DNA of 64,000 nt, from contig NISF01000005.1 in the NCBI GenBank assembly GCA_002270295.1, positions 186,555 through 250,554 on the forward strand, in the 5' to 3' direction. Under the pieces are notes generated by a model that saw only the letters and a list, made by a program, of their open reading frames with translations, searched no databases and had not been told where the DNA came from. Numbering within the stretch: the first letter of the stretch is position 1; each line of letters opens with the position of its first letter. Origin of the DNA: Enterobacter sp. 10-1. GTDB taxonomy: Bacteria; Pseudomonadota; Gammaproteobacteria; Enterobacterales; Enterobacteriaceae. This document shows positions 19,754 through 30,540 of this stretch, piece after piece. The position numbers were made by a program, and so were the translations under genes.

Positions 19754-20449
19754 TCACTGCCCGTAATAGGCATTCGCTCCGTGCTTACGCAGGTAGTGTT
19801 TATCCAGCAATTCATCCTGCATATCCGGCAGCTGTGGGGCCAGCTGGCGCGAGAACAGGCCCATATAGGCGCACTCTTCCAGCACTACCGCATTGTGCAC
19901 CGCGTCATGGGCATTTTTACCCCAGGCAAACGGGCCGTGGGAGTGCACCAGTACCGCCGGAACCTGCATCGGGTTCAGGGCGCGCTCCTCAAACGTTTTG
20001 ATGATCACTTCGCCGGTTTCGTACTCGTACTCGCCGCCGATCTCTTCAGAGGTCATCAGGCGAGTGCACGGGATCGTCCCGTAGAAATAGTCCGCGTGGG
20101 TGGTGCCCCAGGCGGGCAGGTCCAGTCCGGCCTGTGACCAGATGGTGGCGTGGCGGGAGTGAGTATGCACAATGCCGCCGATCTCCGGGAAGCGACGATA
20201 TAGCGCCAGGTGCGTTGGCGTATCGGAAGAGGGTTTCTTGCTGCCGTCCACCACTTTGCCGCTGGCGATATCCACCACCACCATATCTTCGGCTTTCATC
20301 ACGGCGTACTCCACGCCAGAAGGCTTAATCACCATCAGTTTGCCGGTTGCATCCACCGCGCTGACGTTACCCCAGGTGAAGGTGACAAGCCCGTGAGCGG
20401 GCAGCGCCAGGTTTGCCGCCAGCACCTCGTCTTTCAGTTGCTCTAACAT
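19754..20449 (-). CDS. sgbE: L-ribulose-5-phosphate 4-epimerase SgbE (YiaS)
   Basis: 231 residues, the length of E. coli SgbE and closely matching it. This class II aldolase-like zinc enzyme converts L-ribulose-5-P to D-xylulose-5-P, the exit to the pentose phosphate pathway. Zinc histidines are visible in [15 protein letters not shown] and [11 protein letters not shown]. It is the last gene of the yiaK-sgbE operon, overlapping sgbU by seven bases. A GGAGGA Shine-Dalgarno lies inside the end of sgbU. It is called YiaS in the Klebsiella ascorbate literature. Confidence 0.96.
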   Translation of the reverse strand: MLEQLKDEVLAANLALPAHGLVTFTWGNVSAVDATGKLMVIKPSGVEYAVMKAEDMVVVDIASGKVVDGSKKPSSDTPTHLALYRRFPEIGGIVHTHSRHATIWSQAGLDLPAWGTTHADYFYGTIPCTRLMTSEEIGGEYEYETGEVIIKTFEERALNPMQVPAVLVHSHGPFAWGKNAHDAVHNAVVLEECAYMGLFSRQLAPQLPDMQDELLDKHYLRKHGANAYYGQ

Positions 20450-21303
20450 ACGAATCCTCCTTCCTCCATACGGGCTTCAATCCAGCGACGGGCCTGAATG
20501 ATTTCCAGTACCGGCTCTTTGGCTTTTTCGGTCCACATCTCAATCAGAAATGCACCGCGATAGTTCAGGTTTTGTAATGTGCTGAAGACATTGACGAAAT
20601 CGACGCATCCTTCACCAAACGGCACATCACGGAACTGGCCTGGGCTGGTGTCGGTGACCGGCTGCGTGTCTTTCAGATGAATAGCGGCGATGCGGTCGAT
20701 GCCCAGAGCCAGCTCTGCCGGGACGTCATTACCCCAGGCGCTGAGGTTGCCCACGTCCGGGTAGACGGTGAACCACGGCGAGGCGAGCAGTTGGTCCCAT
20801 TTTTTCCACTTGGTGATGGAGTTCATAAACGCGGTGTCCATAATCTCCACCGCCAACATCACCTGAGCCCCTGCGGCCTGCTCAACGGCCCACGCCAGCC
20901 CTTCGGCGAAGCGCTGCTGAGTGCCCGCGTCATGCTCTTCGTAATAGACGTCGTAACCGGCGAGCTGGATGGTGCGGATGCCCAAATCGCGCGCCAGCTT
21001 GATGGCTTTGGTCATGATGTCTCTGGCACGCTCACGCACGGCTTCGTCGCGGCTGCCGAACGGAAAACGGCGATGCGCGGAAAGGCACATCGAGGGAATC
21101 GACACATTGGTTTCCAGCATCGCTTCCACTAACGAGGCGCGCTGGGCGGTGGTCCATTCGAGTCGCGACAGGCGCTCGTCGGTTTCGTCGACGGACATTT
21201 CCACGAAGTCGAATCCGCAGCTTTTAGCCAGAACCAGACGCTCCGGCCAGGATAAGTCTTTCGATAACGCTTTTTCATAAATACCTAATGGATGGTTACG
21301 CAT
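20443..21303 (-). CDS. sgbU: L-xylulose-5-phosphate 3-epimerase SgbU (YiaR)
   Basis: 286 residues, the same length as E. coli SgbU. This TIM-barrel (AP endonuclease 2-like) epimerase converts L-xylulose-5-P to L-ribulose-5-P. Metal-ligand stretches are seen as [30 protein letters not shown] and FLIEMWTEK. It is two bases downstream of sgbH, with GGAGAG as ribosome binding site, and overlaps sgbE by seven bases. This tight packing indicates one operon. Confidence 0.95.
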   Translation of the reverse strand: MRNHPLGIYEKALSKDLSWPERLVLAKSCGFDFVEMSVDETDERLSRLEWTTAQRASLVEAMLETNVSIPSMCLSAHRRFPFGSRDEAVRERARDIMTKAIKLARDLGIRTIQLAGYDVYYEEHDAGTQQRFAEGLAWAVEQAAGAQVMLAVEIMDTAFMNSITKWKKWDQLLASPWFTVYPDVGNLSAWGNDVPAELALGIDRIAAIHLKDTQPVTDTSPGQFRDVPFGEGCVDFVNVFSTLQNLNYRGAFLIEMWTEKAKEPVLEIIQARRWIEARMEEGGFVC

Positions 21304-21305
21304 AA

Positions 21306-21959
21306 TTACGCTCTCCAGATGTCGCGAATGCGGGCGTGGAACTCTTCAGCCACCTGCTGCGGATCGGCGGCGCTGGAAAGGGCGCGTCCGGCAATAAAGG
21401 CCTTCACGTTAATCTCTTTGAACAGCGGCAGGTCGGCAGGGGTGATGCCCCCCGTGACGGAGAGCTCCAGGCCGATATCCGACAGCGCTTTCATGCGCGC
21501 CAGATCCACTTCGCCCCACTGCTGGCCGCTCGCCTGGGCGTCGCGCCCACGGTGATAAATCGCCTGACGCACGCCGGCGCTGTACCAGTCGCGGGCATCG
21601 TCGAAGGTCCAGTTACCAAACAGCTCGATTTGGATTTCGCCTCCGCGCGCAGCAGCAACGGCGTGACCTTTCTCGATGGTGGCCAGCGGTGCGGCACAGA
21701 TGATGGTCATCCAGTTGGCCCCCGCTTCCAGCGCCTGCTGGGCCAGGGTTTCCCCGGCGTCAGCGACTTTCCAGTCGGCGACGATCAGTTTTTCCGGGCA
21801 TTGGGCGCGCAGGGCGCGAATGGCATTTAGCCCCTCGCTCAGGCAGAGAATGGTGCCTGCCTCTACGATATCCACGCGGTCTTTTAACAACGCAACATCG
21901 CGCTGGGCGGCGGCAAGGTCGGTGTGATCGAGCGCCAGCTGCAGTAATGGTCGGCTCAT
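21306..21959 (-). CDS. sgbH: 3-keto-L-gulonate-6-phosphate decarboxylase SgbH (YiaQ)
   Basis: 217 residues (E. coli 220). It belongs to the orotidine-5'-phosphate decarboxylase/HPS suprafamily: LQLALD at the N-terminus and VADWKVADAGE carrying the Asp-x-Lys-x-x-Asp active-site pattern. It decarboxylates 3-keto-L-gulonate-6-P to L-xylulose-5-P with Mg2+. It overlaps the lyxK stop by four bases (ATGA). The last residues differ from E. coli SgbH. Confidence 0.96.
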   Translation of the reverse strand: MSRPLLQLALDHTDLAAAQRDVALLKDRVDIVEAGTILCLSEGLNAIRALRAQCPEKLIVADWKVADAGETLAQQALEAGANWMTIICAAPLATIEKGHAVAAARGGEIQIELFGNWTFDDARDWYSAGVRQAIYHRGRDAQASGQQWGEVDLARMKALSDIGLELSVTGGITPADLPLFKEINVKAFIAGRALSSAADPQQVAEEFHARIRDIWRA

Positions 21960-23461
21960 AAAGAGTGCTCCTTAATACGGGCGTGAAAGCCCTGAAGTGC
22001 TTCAATTAAAATCTGGTAACGGCGGTATTTGCGCTGGTAGGCCGCGTGGGCGTTCATGTCCGGCGTCAGGGTGCGCATTTCGTAGCTGAGGGTCTGCTGG
22101 GCGTCGGTGAAGTTTGCGTAAACGCCGGTGCCGACGAGGGCTGCAATGGCGGCACCAAAGCAGCCGGTCTCTTCCACCTGCGGCAGTTCAACGGGCAGGC
22201 CGCTGACGTCCGCCAGCATCTGCATCCATACGGGAGAGTGCGCCGGGCCGCCGGTGACGCGCAGGGAACGTACCTCGGTAAAGCGTTCGCGCATGCGGTT
22301 GAGGTGCGTCATGTGGCTAAACACTACCCCTTCATAGACCGCCTGTAACAGGTGCGCGCGGGTGTGCAGCGCCTGCATGCCATAAAAGCCGCTGGTCATA
22401 TCAAGCCCGGCGTTACTGCCGTACAGGAAGGGCAGGAAGAAGACATCGCTGGTGGCTTTCGGCAGGCTGTCGACGAGCTTGTTGATTTCATCAAAGCTGA
22501 TGTCGCCAAATTGTGCGGTCAGCCATTCGAGGTTGCCGGAGGAGGTGGGACTGGCTTCGTGGACGATGTACTGGCCATCGTTGACGTAGCGTCCGTAGAC
22601 GAAGGGGTGCGCTTCGTTATCGCGCAGCCCTTCGGCGATGCCGCTGGTGACCGCCCAGGTTCCCATTACGGCGTTCAGCGTGTACTCGTCATCCAGCCCG
22701 GCGCAGAGAGCGGTAGAAACCACATCAAACAGACCGCCCACGACGGGAGTTCCCGCCGCGAGACCGGTAATGGCGGCTGCCTGAGAGGTGATTTCACCGC
22801 TGATTTGGGATGAACCGACAATGGGCGGCAGCGCAGCGTCGATTTCGCTGATGCCAAGCCACTGCGTCAGGCAGGGATCGTACTGCCCGGAGGTCATATG
22901 GTAGAGGTTGGATTCAGAGATATTGCTCTCTTCGCATCCCTTCACGCCGGTGAGACACCAGCGCAGATAATCGTGGCCCATCATCACGCAGCCAATTTGC
23001 GCGTAACGCTGCGGCTCGTGCTCTTTCACCCAGCGCAGCAGTGAAGCCGGGTGCCCGGTCCATAAGGTCTGGCGCGTTAACGGATAGAGCTTTTGTGGAA
23101 TGCCGTCCTGCTGCCAGCGTTTGACGATCTCCATCGCGCGGCGATCGGAAGAGAGGATCGCGGTGCCCAGCGGCTGGTCATTTTTATCCAGTAAAAACAG
23201 TCCTTTGCCCTGAGCGGAAATACCGACGCCCTTGATTTGTTCCCCGCGAATGCCGGTGCGCTGCAGCAGACGGGAAATGGTTGCCGCGCAGTGCTGCCAC
23301 AATGCCGCCATGTCGCGCTCCGCCCAACCGGGCTGCGGGCTGAGGGTGTGAACGGACTGGCGTTCAATATCGAATTCTTTACCCTGGCTGTTGTACAGGC
23401 CTGCTTTCAGATAAGTACCGCCACAATCGATACCCAGCCAGAAGGTCTCTTTTTCACTCAT
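21956..23461 (-). CDS. lyxK: L-xylulose / 3-keto-L-gulonate kinase LyxK (YiaP)
   Basis: 501 residues (E. coli 498). It is an FGGY carbohydrate kinase, with the N-terminal ATPase motif LGIDCGGTYLKAGLY and the C-terminal RVTGGPAHSPVWMQMLADV signature. In this pathway it phosphorylates 3-keto-L-gulonate at C6; the E. coli enzyme also acts on L-xylulose. It sits between the YiaX2 permease and sgbH. A hairpin in the 54-bp gap upstream (23481-23501) may tune its expression. Confidence 0.95.
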   Translation of the reverse strand: MSEKETFWLGIDCGGTYLKAGLYNSQGKEFDIERQSVHTLSPQPGWAERDMAALWQHCAATISRLLQRTGIRGEQIKGVGISAQGKGLFLLDKNDQPLGTAILSSDRRAMEIVKRWQQDGIPQKLYPLTRQTLWTGHPASLLRWVKEHEPQRYAQIGCVMMGHDYLRWCLTGVKGCEESNISESNLYHMTSGQYDPCLTQWLGISEIDAALPPIVGSSQISGEITSQAAAITGLAAGTPVVGGLFDVVSTALCAGLDDEYTLNAVMGTWAVTSGIAEGLRDNEAHPFVYGRYVNDGQYIVHEASPTSSGNLEWLTAQFGDISFDEINKLVDSLPKATSDVFFLPFLYGSNAGLDMTSGFYGMQALHTRAHLLQAVYEGVVFSHMTHLNRMRERFTEVRSLRVTGGPAHSPVWMQMLADVSGLPVELPQVEETGCFGAAIAALVGTGVYANFTDAQQTLSYEMRTLTPDMNAHAAYQRKYRRYQILIEALQGFHARIKEHSL

Positions 23462-23480
23462 CTTTTTTTCCTGGTTTGCA

Positions 23481-23501
23481 CCCTCTCCCGGTGGGAGAGG
23501 G
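23481..23501. repeat. CCCTCTCCC/GGGAGAGGG hairpin inside the yia operon
   Basis: A perfect 9-bp inverted repeat (23481-23489, 23493-23501) followed by TTGGGGTGAAGG lies between yiaX2 and lyxK. It is the clearest copy of the dispersed hairpin family here. Located in an operon, it would be transcribed and could stabilise the upstream message. Confidence 0.65.
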
Positions 23502-23515
23502 TTGGGGTGAAGGCG

Positions 23516-24835
23516 TCAGATCGCGCGTTTCGGTGCGTTTACCGTACCGATAGACGAACTGTTGGCGTCGCACCTGGACGGCAGCAGCAGCGCCATCAGC
23601 GCGGCAATCGCCAGTGAAATCGCCAGGCAGTAAACGCCCGCATCTTTGCTGTAAAGAGTGATCAGCACGCCCACGGCATACGGGCCGCAGAAGCCGCCGA
23701 GGTTGCCGAGGGCGTTGATCACACCGCGTGCGCCGCCGGCCATTTCGGCGCTGAACAGACGCGCAGGAATGGTCCAGAACACCCCGGCAGCGGACTGCAG
23801 GAAGAAGCCACAGCCGACCAGCGCGGTGTACGACAGCCAGACGCTCTCTTTCAGCACAACGGAAAGGAACATGCAGGTGGCGAAACCAATCAGCGGTAGG
23901 GAGACGAACAGCTTGCGTTTGCCGGTGCGGTCAGACAGGGAAGAGAACAGGAACATCCCGGCAATCGCACCCACGTACGGCAGAATGGCGAGCATCCCGA
24001 CCTGGCCCATACTGGTGTGGGTCAGCTCTTTCAGGATGGTCGGGAGCCACAGGGTGTAACCGTAAATCCCGGTCTGGTAGAAGAAGTTCAGGGCAATCAG
24101 CTGCCACATAGTGCGGTCAGACAGCACGGCGCCCAGAGAGGCATTTACCGTGGTTTTACCGGCAATGGCGCGCTGTTCAGCGGCCAGGGTTTCCACCAGG
24201 TACTTTTTCTCTGCGTCGGAAATCCAGCGGGCTTCCTGCGGGCGGTCGTAAACAGTCAGCGCCCACATCACCAGCACGACGAGGGAGAGCAGGCCTTCGA
24301 TGATGAACAGCCAGCGCCAGTCGAGGGCGGTGATGATCCAGCCAGAGAGTGGGGCGGTGATGATCCCGGCGATCGGCACGAACATGATGACGATGGCGTT
24401 AGCGCGACCGCGCTCGGCATCCGGGAACCAGTTACTGATCATGGTGAGTACCACAGGCAGCATGCCGCCTTCCGCCACACCCAGCAGGAAGCGCAGTGCC
24501 AGCAGCTGGTAGTGGTTGGTAACAAGCCCGGTGAACACGGAAATCACCGCCCACGCGACCAGCGACCAGCCGATGAATTTTTTGCCGCTGCCGTGAACGG
24601 CGATTTTGCCGCCTGGCACCTGTAAGAATAGATAGCCGAGGAAGAAAATACCGCCAGCCAGGCCTGCCATAGTCGCGGTGATGCCTAAATCCTGATCCAT
24701 CCCGCCGGGCATGGCAAAGGCAATATTCACGCGGTCCATATAAGAAATAATACACGCGATAAGAATAGGAGGAATAATTCTTAACCAGCGTTGGCGCGGA
24801 ATATCCGCGGTTGTAGCGTAAGAGGAAGTGTTCAT
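23516..24835 (-). CDS. yiaX2: MFS anion:cation symporter YiaX2
   Basis: 439 residues with about 12 transmembrane segments. It has the ACS-subfamily pattern near the N-terminus (YMDRVNIAFA) and the loop motif RFLLGVAEGGMLPVVLTMISNWFP. By position it is YiaX2 of the Klebsiella yiaKLX1X2PQRS operon, the uptake system for ascorbate or a breakdown product such as 2,3-diketo-L-gulonate, taking the place of E. coli YiaMNO. Cargo is inferred from context. The gap to yiaX1 is 53 bp. Confidence 0.87.
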   Translation of the reverse strand: MNTSSYATTADIPRQRWLRIIPPILIACIISYMDRVNIAFAMPGGMDQDLGITATMAGLAGGIFFLGYLFLQVPGGKIAVHGSGKKFIGWSLVAWAVISVFTGLVTNHYQLLALRFLLGVAEGGMLPVVLTMISNWFPDAERGRANAIVIMFVPIAGIITAPLSGWIITALDWRWLFIIEGLLSLVVLVMWALTVYDRPQEARWISDAEKKYLVETLAAEQRAIAGKTTVNASLGAVLSDRTMWQLIALNFFYQTGIYGYTLWLPTILKELTHTSMGQVGMLAILPYVGAIAGMFLFSSLSDRTGKRKLFVSLPLIGFATCMFLSVVLKESVWLSYTALVGCGFFLQSAAGVFWTIPARLFSAEMAGGARGVINALGNLGGFCGPYAVGVLITLYSKDAGVYCLAISLAIAALMALLLPSRCDANSSSIGTVNAPKRAI

Positions 24836-24888
24836 ATTAATCTCTTGTTTAAATTAACTGACCTTGCGATTAAATTGACGCTTTATAT

Positions 24889-25824
24889 TTATTGTTGGGC
24901 TATGTTTAACGCGTTAATGCCATCGCGTAATATGGCTATGCGATGATTCGCATCAGCATTCTCATCAATTTCCAGTAACTTAATACCGGCAAACTGTAAA
25001 TTTGCTGAATCAGCCACGTTAAATAATTCTTTTGCGTGATCCGCCGTTAACAGGCTTTGCGGGCAGAACGGTGCGAACGGTGCGTGCAGGTCAGTCCATT
25101 CGCCGTACGGCCCTTCGGTCGCGGTGCCAGAGAACATCAGCGCCCCCAGTTTGCCTGCGGCATGTACCGCCTGAGCGTGCGTCAGCGGCAGGGCGGCGTC
25201 ACGCCCTTCAATCGCCGAACGCGCCCAGTTGATACAGATATCAATGCTGTAACCTGCCAGGATCTCCAGCACGTTTTCCAGCGGCAGAAAGCCTTTGCGT
25301 GGCGCGGGCTGGTTCATGGCATCACAATGTTCCAGTACGAGTGAGCATGACCAGTCCCAACCCGCAATCTCTTTGATTGAGCGCGCGAAGGCATCGGCTG
25401 CCTGCTCTACGTTCGCATTGCCCGCAAGCGGTGCCGCCTGCAGTTCAAGGGAGATGACCTTGCCGGCAAAGCGTTTGTTTAGCGCATTGATTTTGTTGCG
25501 TAAATGACGATGGAATTCGACGCACGCCAGGCGCTGTTCTTCATCGCTGGAGGCCAGGCCGAAAGCCGTGTTGCCGCCGCCACGGCGACGCATGGTTTCC
25601 GGGATGGCAGTCACCACCATCTTCCACTCCTGCGGCGTATGCTGGAGCAACCACTCATCGCCATAGGGGTGAAAGTTTTCATGGCATGGCTGCTCCAGGC
25701 CACGGATGTGGGGCGTGTCCGCGAGTAAGCGCCAGAATTCCGTCTCTTCCTGTTCGCTCTTTTGGTGAAATGAAGGCGCGCAAGGGTATGCGCCGATGAT
25801 ATAACCGGCGTCATTTCTTTCCAT
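24889..25824 (-). CDS. yiaX1: DUF4862 family protein YiaX1
   Basis: 311 residues of the DUF4862 family. No signal peptide or membrane segment is seen. Alternating strands and helices, with motifs such as [20 protein letters not shown] and [22 protein letters not shown], suggest a TIM barrel of the sugar-isomerase type, though this is not proven. By position it corresponds to YiaX1 of the Klebsiella ascorbate operon, whose reaction is not firmly established. An isomerase or lactone/keto-acid handling role is a guess. It lies 45 bp after yiaL. Confidence 0.82.
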   Translation of the reverse strand: MERNDAGYIIGAYPCAPSFHQKSEQEETEFWRLLADTPHIRGLEQPCHENFHPYGDEWLLQHTPQEWKMVVTAIPETMRRRGGGNTAFGLASSDEEQRLACVEFHRHLRNKINALNKRFAGKVISLELQAAPLAGNANVEQAADAFARSIKEIAGWDWSCSLVLEHCDAMNQPAPRKGFLPLENVLEILAGYSIDICINWARSAIEGRDAALPLTHAQAVHAAGKLGALMFSGTATEGPYGEWTDLHAPFAPFCPQSLLTADHAKELFNVADSANLQFAGIKLLEIDENADANHRIAILRDGINALNIAQQ

Positions 25825-25869
25825 TTTTCACTCCTTTTATTTATCGGTGTTCGACAAATAAATTACGGA

Positions 25870-27347
<1,478 letters not shown>

Positions 27348-27372
27348 ACGCTTTCTCCATTACATCTTTTTG

Positions 27373-27399
27373 TTTCACATAGTGGAATGTTATTCCACT
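27373..27399. promoter_or_regulatory. Candidate YiaJ operator upstream of yiaK
   Basis: TTTCACATAGTGGAAT (27373-27388) matches 14 of 16 bases of TTTCGCATAGTGAAAT, read on the reverse strand at 32110-32125 in front of the ABC transporter genes. It overlaps a perfect palindrome AGTGGAAT-GTT-ATTCCACT (27381-27399). Both sites lie in promoter gaps of leftward genes in the YiaJ neighbourhood. Operator function is inferred. Confidence 0.65.
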
Positions 27400-27460
27400 A
27401 AATAGTGTTGGGTTGCAAAACCGCGCCGGCAGGACCGGTGCGTTTCGGTGTTACTCCGGT

Positions 27461-28324
27461 TTATCCCTGAAGGCGGGATGGGGCGAGGCTCACCCGGTAC
27501 AGCGATGTCGTCGCCGTAATAAAAAGCGTATTCCCGTCGGGGCCGCCAAAGGTGCAGTTAGAGACGCGCTCGGGGACCGCAATGGTTTCCAGTAATTCGC
27601 CTGCGGCGGAGAAAATCAAAATCCCTGTCTCGCAGCTGCAGTAAATATTCCCGTCCTGGTCGACGCAGAATCCGTCCGGAATACCCGGTTTGACCTGGGT
27701 TACGACGTGGGAAAATAACGCGTTATCGCCTTCAAGACGGTAAGCGCGAATTTCCCGGCGGCCCTGGCTCGGAAAATCAATAACCGACATATCTGCCACG
27801 TATAGCCATTTATCATCCGGCGAAAAGGCCAGCCCGTTGGGGCGCTGGGTATCGCTGATGGCAATAGCGACCTGGTTACGCGCTTCATCAAATCGGTAGA
27901 CGTAGCAGCCAATTACCTGGCTTGCGGCGCGATAGCCCTCTTCGTCACCGACGATGCCGTAGGGCGGATCGGTAAACCAAATCGACCCGTCCTGGCGCAC
28001 CGCGATATCGTTGGGGGAGTTAAAACGCAGCCCGTCGACTTTATCCACCAGCAGGGTGTGATTGCCCGCGGCGTCGGTACGGCTGATACCGCGCCGACCG
28101 TGCTCGCAGGTCAACAAACGCCCTTGCTTGTCCAGCGCGTTGCCGTTGGCGTAGTGGGATTCGGCACGAAACACGCTGACTCCATTTTGCGCATCCCAAC
28201 GGAACATCCTGTTGCCCTTCACATCGCTGAAAATCAGACACTGCTGGTCTGCCAGCCACACCGGGCCTTCCGCCCAGATCGCCGGTGAGCACAGGCGTTC
28301 AAAACTTCCCGTAACGGCTAACAT
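27461..28324 (-). CDS. SMP-30/gluconolactonase family lactonase
   Basis: 287 residues forming a six-bladed beta-propeller of the SMP-30/regucalcin/gluconolactonase family. Family metal ligands are in place: E19 (WAEGPVW), N163 (RPNGLAFS) and D217 (IPDGFCVD), with N105 in NSPNDIAV. Members hydrolyse sugar-acid lactones. It begins one base after the ABC binding-protein stop, so it is in that operon, and precedes yiaK. Dehydroascorbate hydrolysis would yield the YiaK substrate, so this is an attractive but untested substrate. Not part of the E. coli yia operon. Confidence 0.88.
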   Translation of the reverse strand: MLAVTGSFERLCSPAIWAEGPVWLADQQCLIFSDVKGNRMFRWDAQNGVSVFRAESHYANGNALDKQGRLLTCEHGRRGISRTDAAGNHTLLVDKVDGLRFNSPNDIAVRQDGSIWFTDPPYGIVGDEEGYRAASQVIGCYVYRFDEARNQVAIAISDTQRPNGLAFSPDDKWLYVADMSVIDFPSQGRREIRAYRLEGDNALFSHVVTQVKPGIPDGFCVDQDGNIYCSCETGILIFSAAGELLETIAVPERVSNCTFGGPDGNTLFITATTSLYRVSLAPSRLQG

Positions 28325-28325
28325 C

Positions 28326-29435
28326 TCACTTCACGCCCCAGATGGCTTTGTAGCGATCGCGATAATGGTTGTCCGGATCGAATTCGTTGTTCTGGCCGCC
28401 GTCGGCGCCGATGTTCTCTTTGGTCACCAGATGTGCCGGGGTGACATAACCAGACGGCTCTTTGCCCGCGAAGGCGCGGTTAAATTCATCCAGCAGCTGC
28501 CAGCCGTGCAGTTTCAACGGCTCTGGTACGGTTGCGATCTGCGCTTTGCCTTCACGCACGCGCTGGTAGGCGGTGACGGAACCATCGCCAGCGGAGATGT
28601 TGTACGGCGGTTTATCTCCGGTGCCTTTGCCCGCGGTTTGCAGGGCTGGGGCCATAAAGTCGAAGTACAGGTCGTTAATCGCCAGCGAGTATTCGAACCT
28701 GTCGCCATATTTTTGGATCAGGCTGTAGGTCATGCCCGGCATGCGGTTGGAGGTGTCGGCAAGCGGGGTATCGATAAACTCCACCACCTGGCAGCCGCTG
28801 CACTGCTCAATCACCTTCTTCATCGCGTTGGCTTTATCCAGCGCGATTTGGTACAGCGAGTCGGTGAAAATAAGCACTTTGGCGGTGCCGTTGGATTTCG
28901 CCACCGCATACAGCGCCGCCATGCGCGAGACTTCGTTCGAGTCGGAGGTCACGTTGTAGAAAATGTTGTAAGCCGGAACCGGGCCAGGCGCGGGAACCGC
29001 ATGCCATGCGGTCAGCACGATGCCCTCTTTCACCGCTTTTTTCAGCGGAATTTTGGCGACGTTCGGGTTCCAGCCGCCAATGACGATACCGTCCGGTTTG
29101 CGGGCGATCGCCTGGTTTAGTGCCGCCAGTTGATCTTTCACCGAACCTGCGCCATCCAGCACATCCAGCTGCCAGCCTGCGGTTTTCGCCGCTTCTTCCA
29201 GACCCTCTTTAACGCCCAGCACGCCGCCGTTTTTCATGTCCGAGGCGATGAAAATGATCTTTTTATTAGGCTGCAGCACCGGGCCCTGGGTTGGGCCATC
29301 CCATGCGGTGACTGGCGCGGTCGCTTTGGCAATCGCCGTTTTCGCCTGCTGAACAAAGGTATCGTCGGCGAGGCTGAAACCACTTGCCATCATCAACCCG
29401 GCAGCCAGACAGTATTGAACTATTTTGTTATTCAT
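28326..29435 (-). CDS. Ribose-type (CUT2) ABC transporter periplasmic binding protein
   Basis: 369 residues with a signal peptide (MNNKIVQYCLAAGLMMASGFSLA). The mature protein has a type I periplasmic-binding fold with KIIFIASDMKNGGVLGVKEG and IVIGGWNPN elements. It should deliver a sugar or sugar-acid ligand to the adjacent permease and ATPase. The ligand is unknown. Genetic context with YiaJ, SMP-30 lactonase and YiaK suggests an ascorbate-related or other aldonolactone compound. The gene is 21 bp after the permease. Confidence 0.86.
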   Translation of the reverse strand: MNNKIVQYCLAAGLMMASGFSLADDTFVQQAKTAIAKATAPVTAWDGPTQGPVLQPNKKIIFIASDMKNGGVLGVKEGLEEAAKTAGWQLDVLDGAGSVKDQLAALNQAIARKPDGIVIGGWNPNVAKIPLKKAVKEGIVLTAWHAVPAPGPVPAYNIFYNVTSDSNEVSRMAALYAVAKSNGTAKVLIFTDSLYQIALDKANAMKKVIEQCSGCQVVEFIDTPLADTSNRMPGMTYSLIQKYGDRFEYSLAINDLYFDFMAPALQTAGKGTGDKPPYNISAGDGSVTAYQRVREGKAQIATVPEPLKLHGWQLLDEFNRAFAGKEPSGYVTPAHLVTKENIGADGGQNNEFDPDNHYRDRYKAIWGVK

Positions 29436-29456
29436 TTTCAGTTCCTTACGCGAGAG

Positions 29457-30527
29457 TCATTGGGTAACGGAGGAGCCTGATGCTGGCGATTGTGCCCGCT
29501 GCACCAGTTTCTTATTTAATGCCCGACGGCGTTGGGCGTAGCCTGCCAGGGTAATCGACAGCAGCAGCGTCGCGCCGTTAAACAGCGGTTCGACCCAAAA
29601 CGCGCCGCCGAACTGCTGGATGCCCGCAATACCAATCGCCAGCACCGCAATACCTACCACCGTGCCCCAGACGTTCACCCGGCCGGGACGAATGGTGGTG
29701 CTGCCGAGGAACGCGCCCACCAGAGCCGGGAGCAGATAATCCATACCGACGCTGGCCTGGCCCACGCCCTGCTCGGCGGCGATGATCACCCCGGTAAAGC
29801 CGGTTAAGGTGCTGGAAGTCATAAATGCCCCGATGATGTACCGATTAACGGAAATGCCGTTGAGCGCTGCGGCGACCGGGTTACCGCCCACCGCATACAT
29901 GCAGCGACCAATCGGGGTATGTTCGGTGATAATCCACAACACCACGGCGGCAAAAAGGACGTAGAAGGCCACCACCGGAATGCCAAACAGGTCGGAGTGA
30001 TGCAGGGCGATAAAGGCGTCCGGTAGGTCACCGACGATCTGCCGACCGCCAGAGTGCCAGAGCGCGACGGCGTACAGCACCGTACCGGAACCCAGGGTCG
30101 CAACAAAGCTGTCGATATCCGCCAGCGCCACCAGAATACCGTTCAGCAACCCGTAGAGCGCGGAGAGCACCAGCACGATCGCCACCGCGGCGGGCCAGGA
30201 GAAACCATATTCAACCTGCAAAGTGATGGCGAGGATGTGCCAGAGTACGATGCCGAAGCCGACGTTCAGGTCGATTTTGCCGACAATCATCGGAATGGTT
30301 GCTGCCAGCGCCAGCAGGGCGATTTTCGATTTGCTGTCGAGAATCGCCTGCAACGTCAACAGGGAGGCAAACGAAGGCGTTGTCAGTGAAAAAACGATAA
30401 CCAGCACCACGCAGATCGCGGGTAAACCGTAACGGGTGGTCAATTGTCCAAGCCAGGTGGCCGCACCGTGTTCATGAAGTGATACGCGTGATTCCAGGGC
30501 CGTCGATTTCATTGATGTTTTAGCCAT
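29457..30527 (-). CDS. CUT2 ABC transporter permease
   Basis: 356 residues, multi-spanning, with the RbsC/XylH-family patterns ALADIDSFVATLGSGTVLYA and TGFTGVIIAAEQGVGQASVGMDYLLPALVGAFLGS. The single permease would form the channel as a homodimer. ATG at 30527 (MAKTSMKSTALE) is chosen. An open frame continues upstream to 30800, but only as an out-of-frame shadow of the ATPase gene. It sits 13 bp after the ATPase gene. Confidence 0.88.
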   Translation of the reverse strand: MAKTSMKSTALESRVSLHEHGAATWLGQLTTRYGLPAICVVLVIVFSLTTPSFASLLTLQAILDSKSKIALLALAATIPMIVGKIDLNVGFGIVLWHILAITLQVEYGFSWPAAVAIVLVLSALYGLLNGILVALADIDSFVATLGSGTVLYAVALWHSGGRQIVGDLPDAFIALHHSDLFGIPVVAFYVLFAAVVLWIITEHTPIGRCMYAVGGNPVAAALNGISVNRYIIGAFMTSSTLTGFTGVIIAAEQGVGQASVGMDYLLPALVGAFLGSTTIRPGRVNVWGTVVGIAVLAIGIAGIQQFGGAFWVEPLFNGATLLLSITLAGYAQRRRALNKKLVQRAQSPASGSSVTQ

Positions 30528-30540
30528 AACGCACTCCGAC

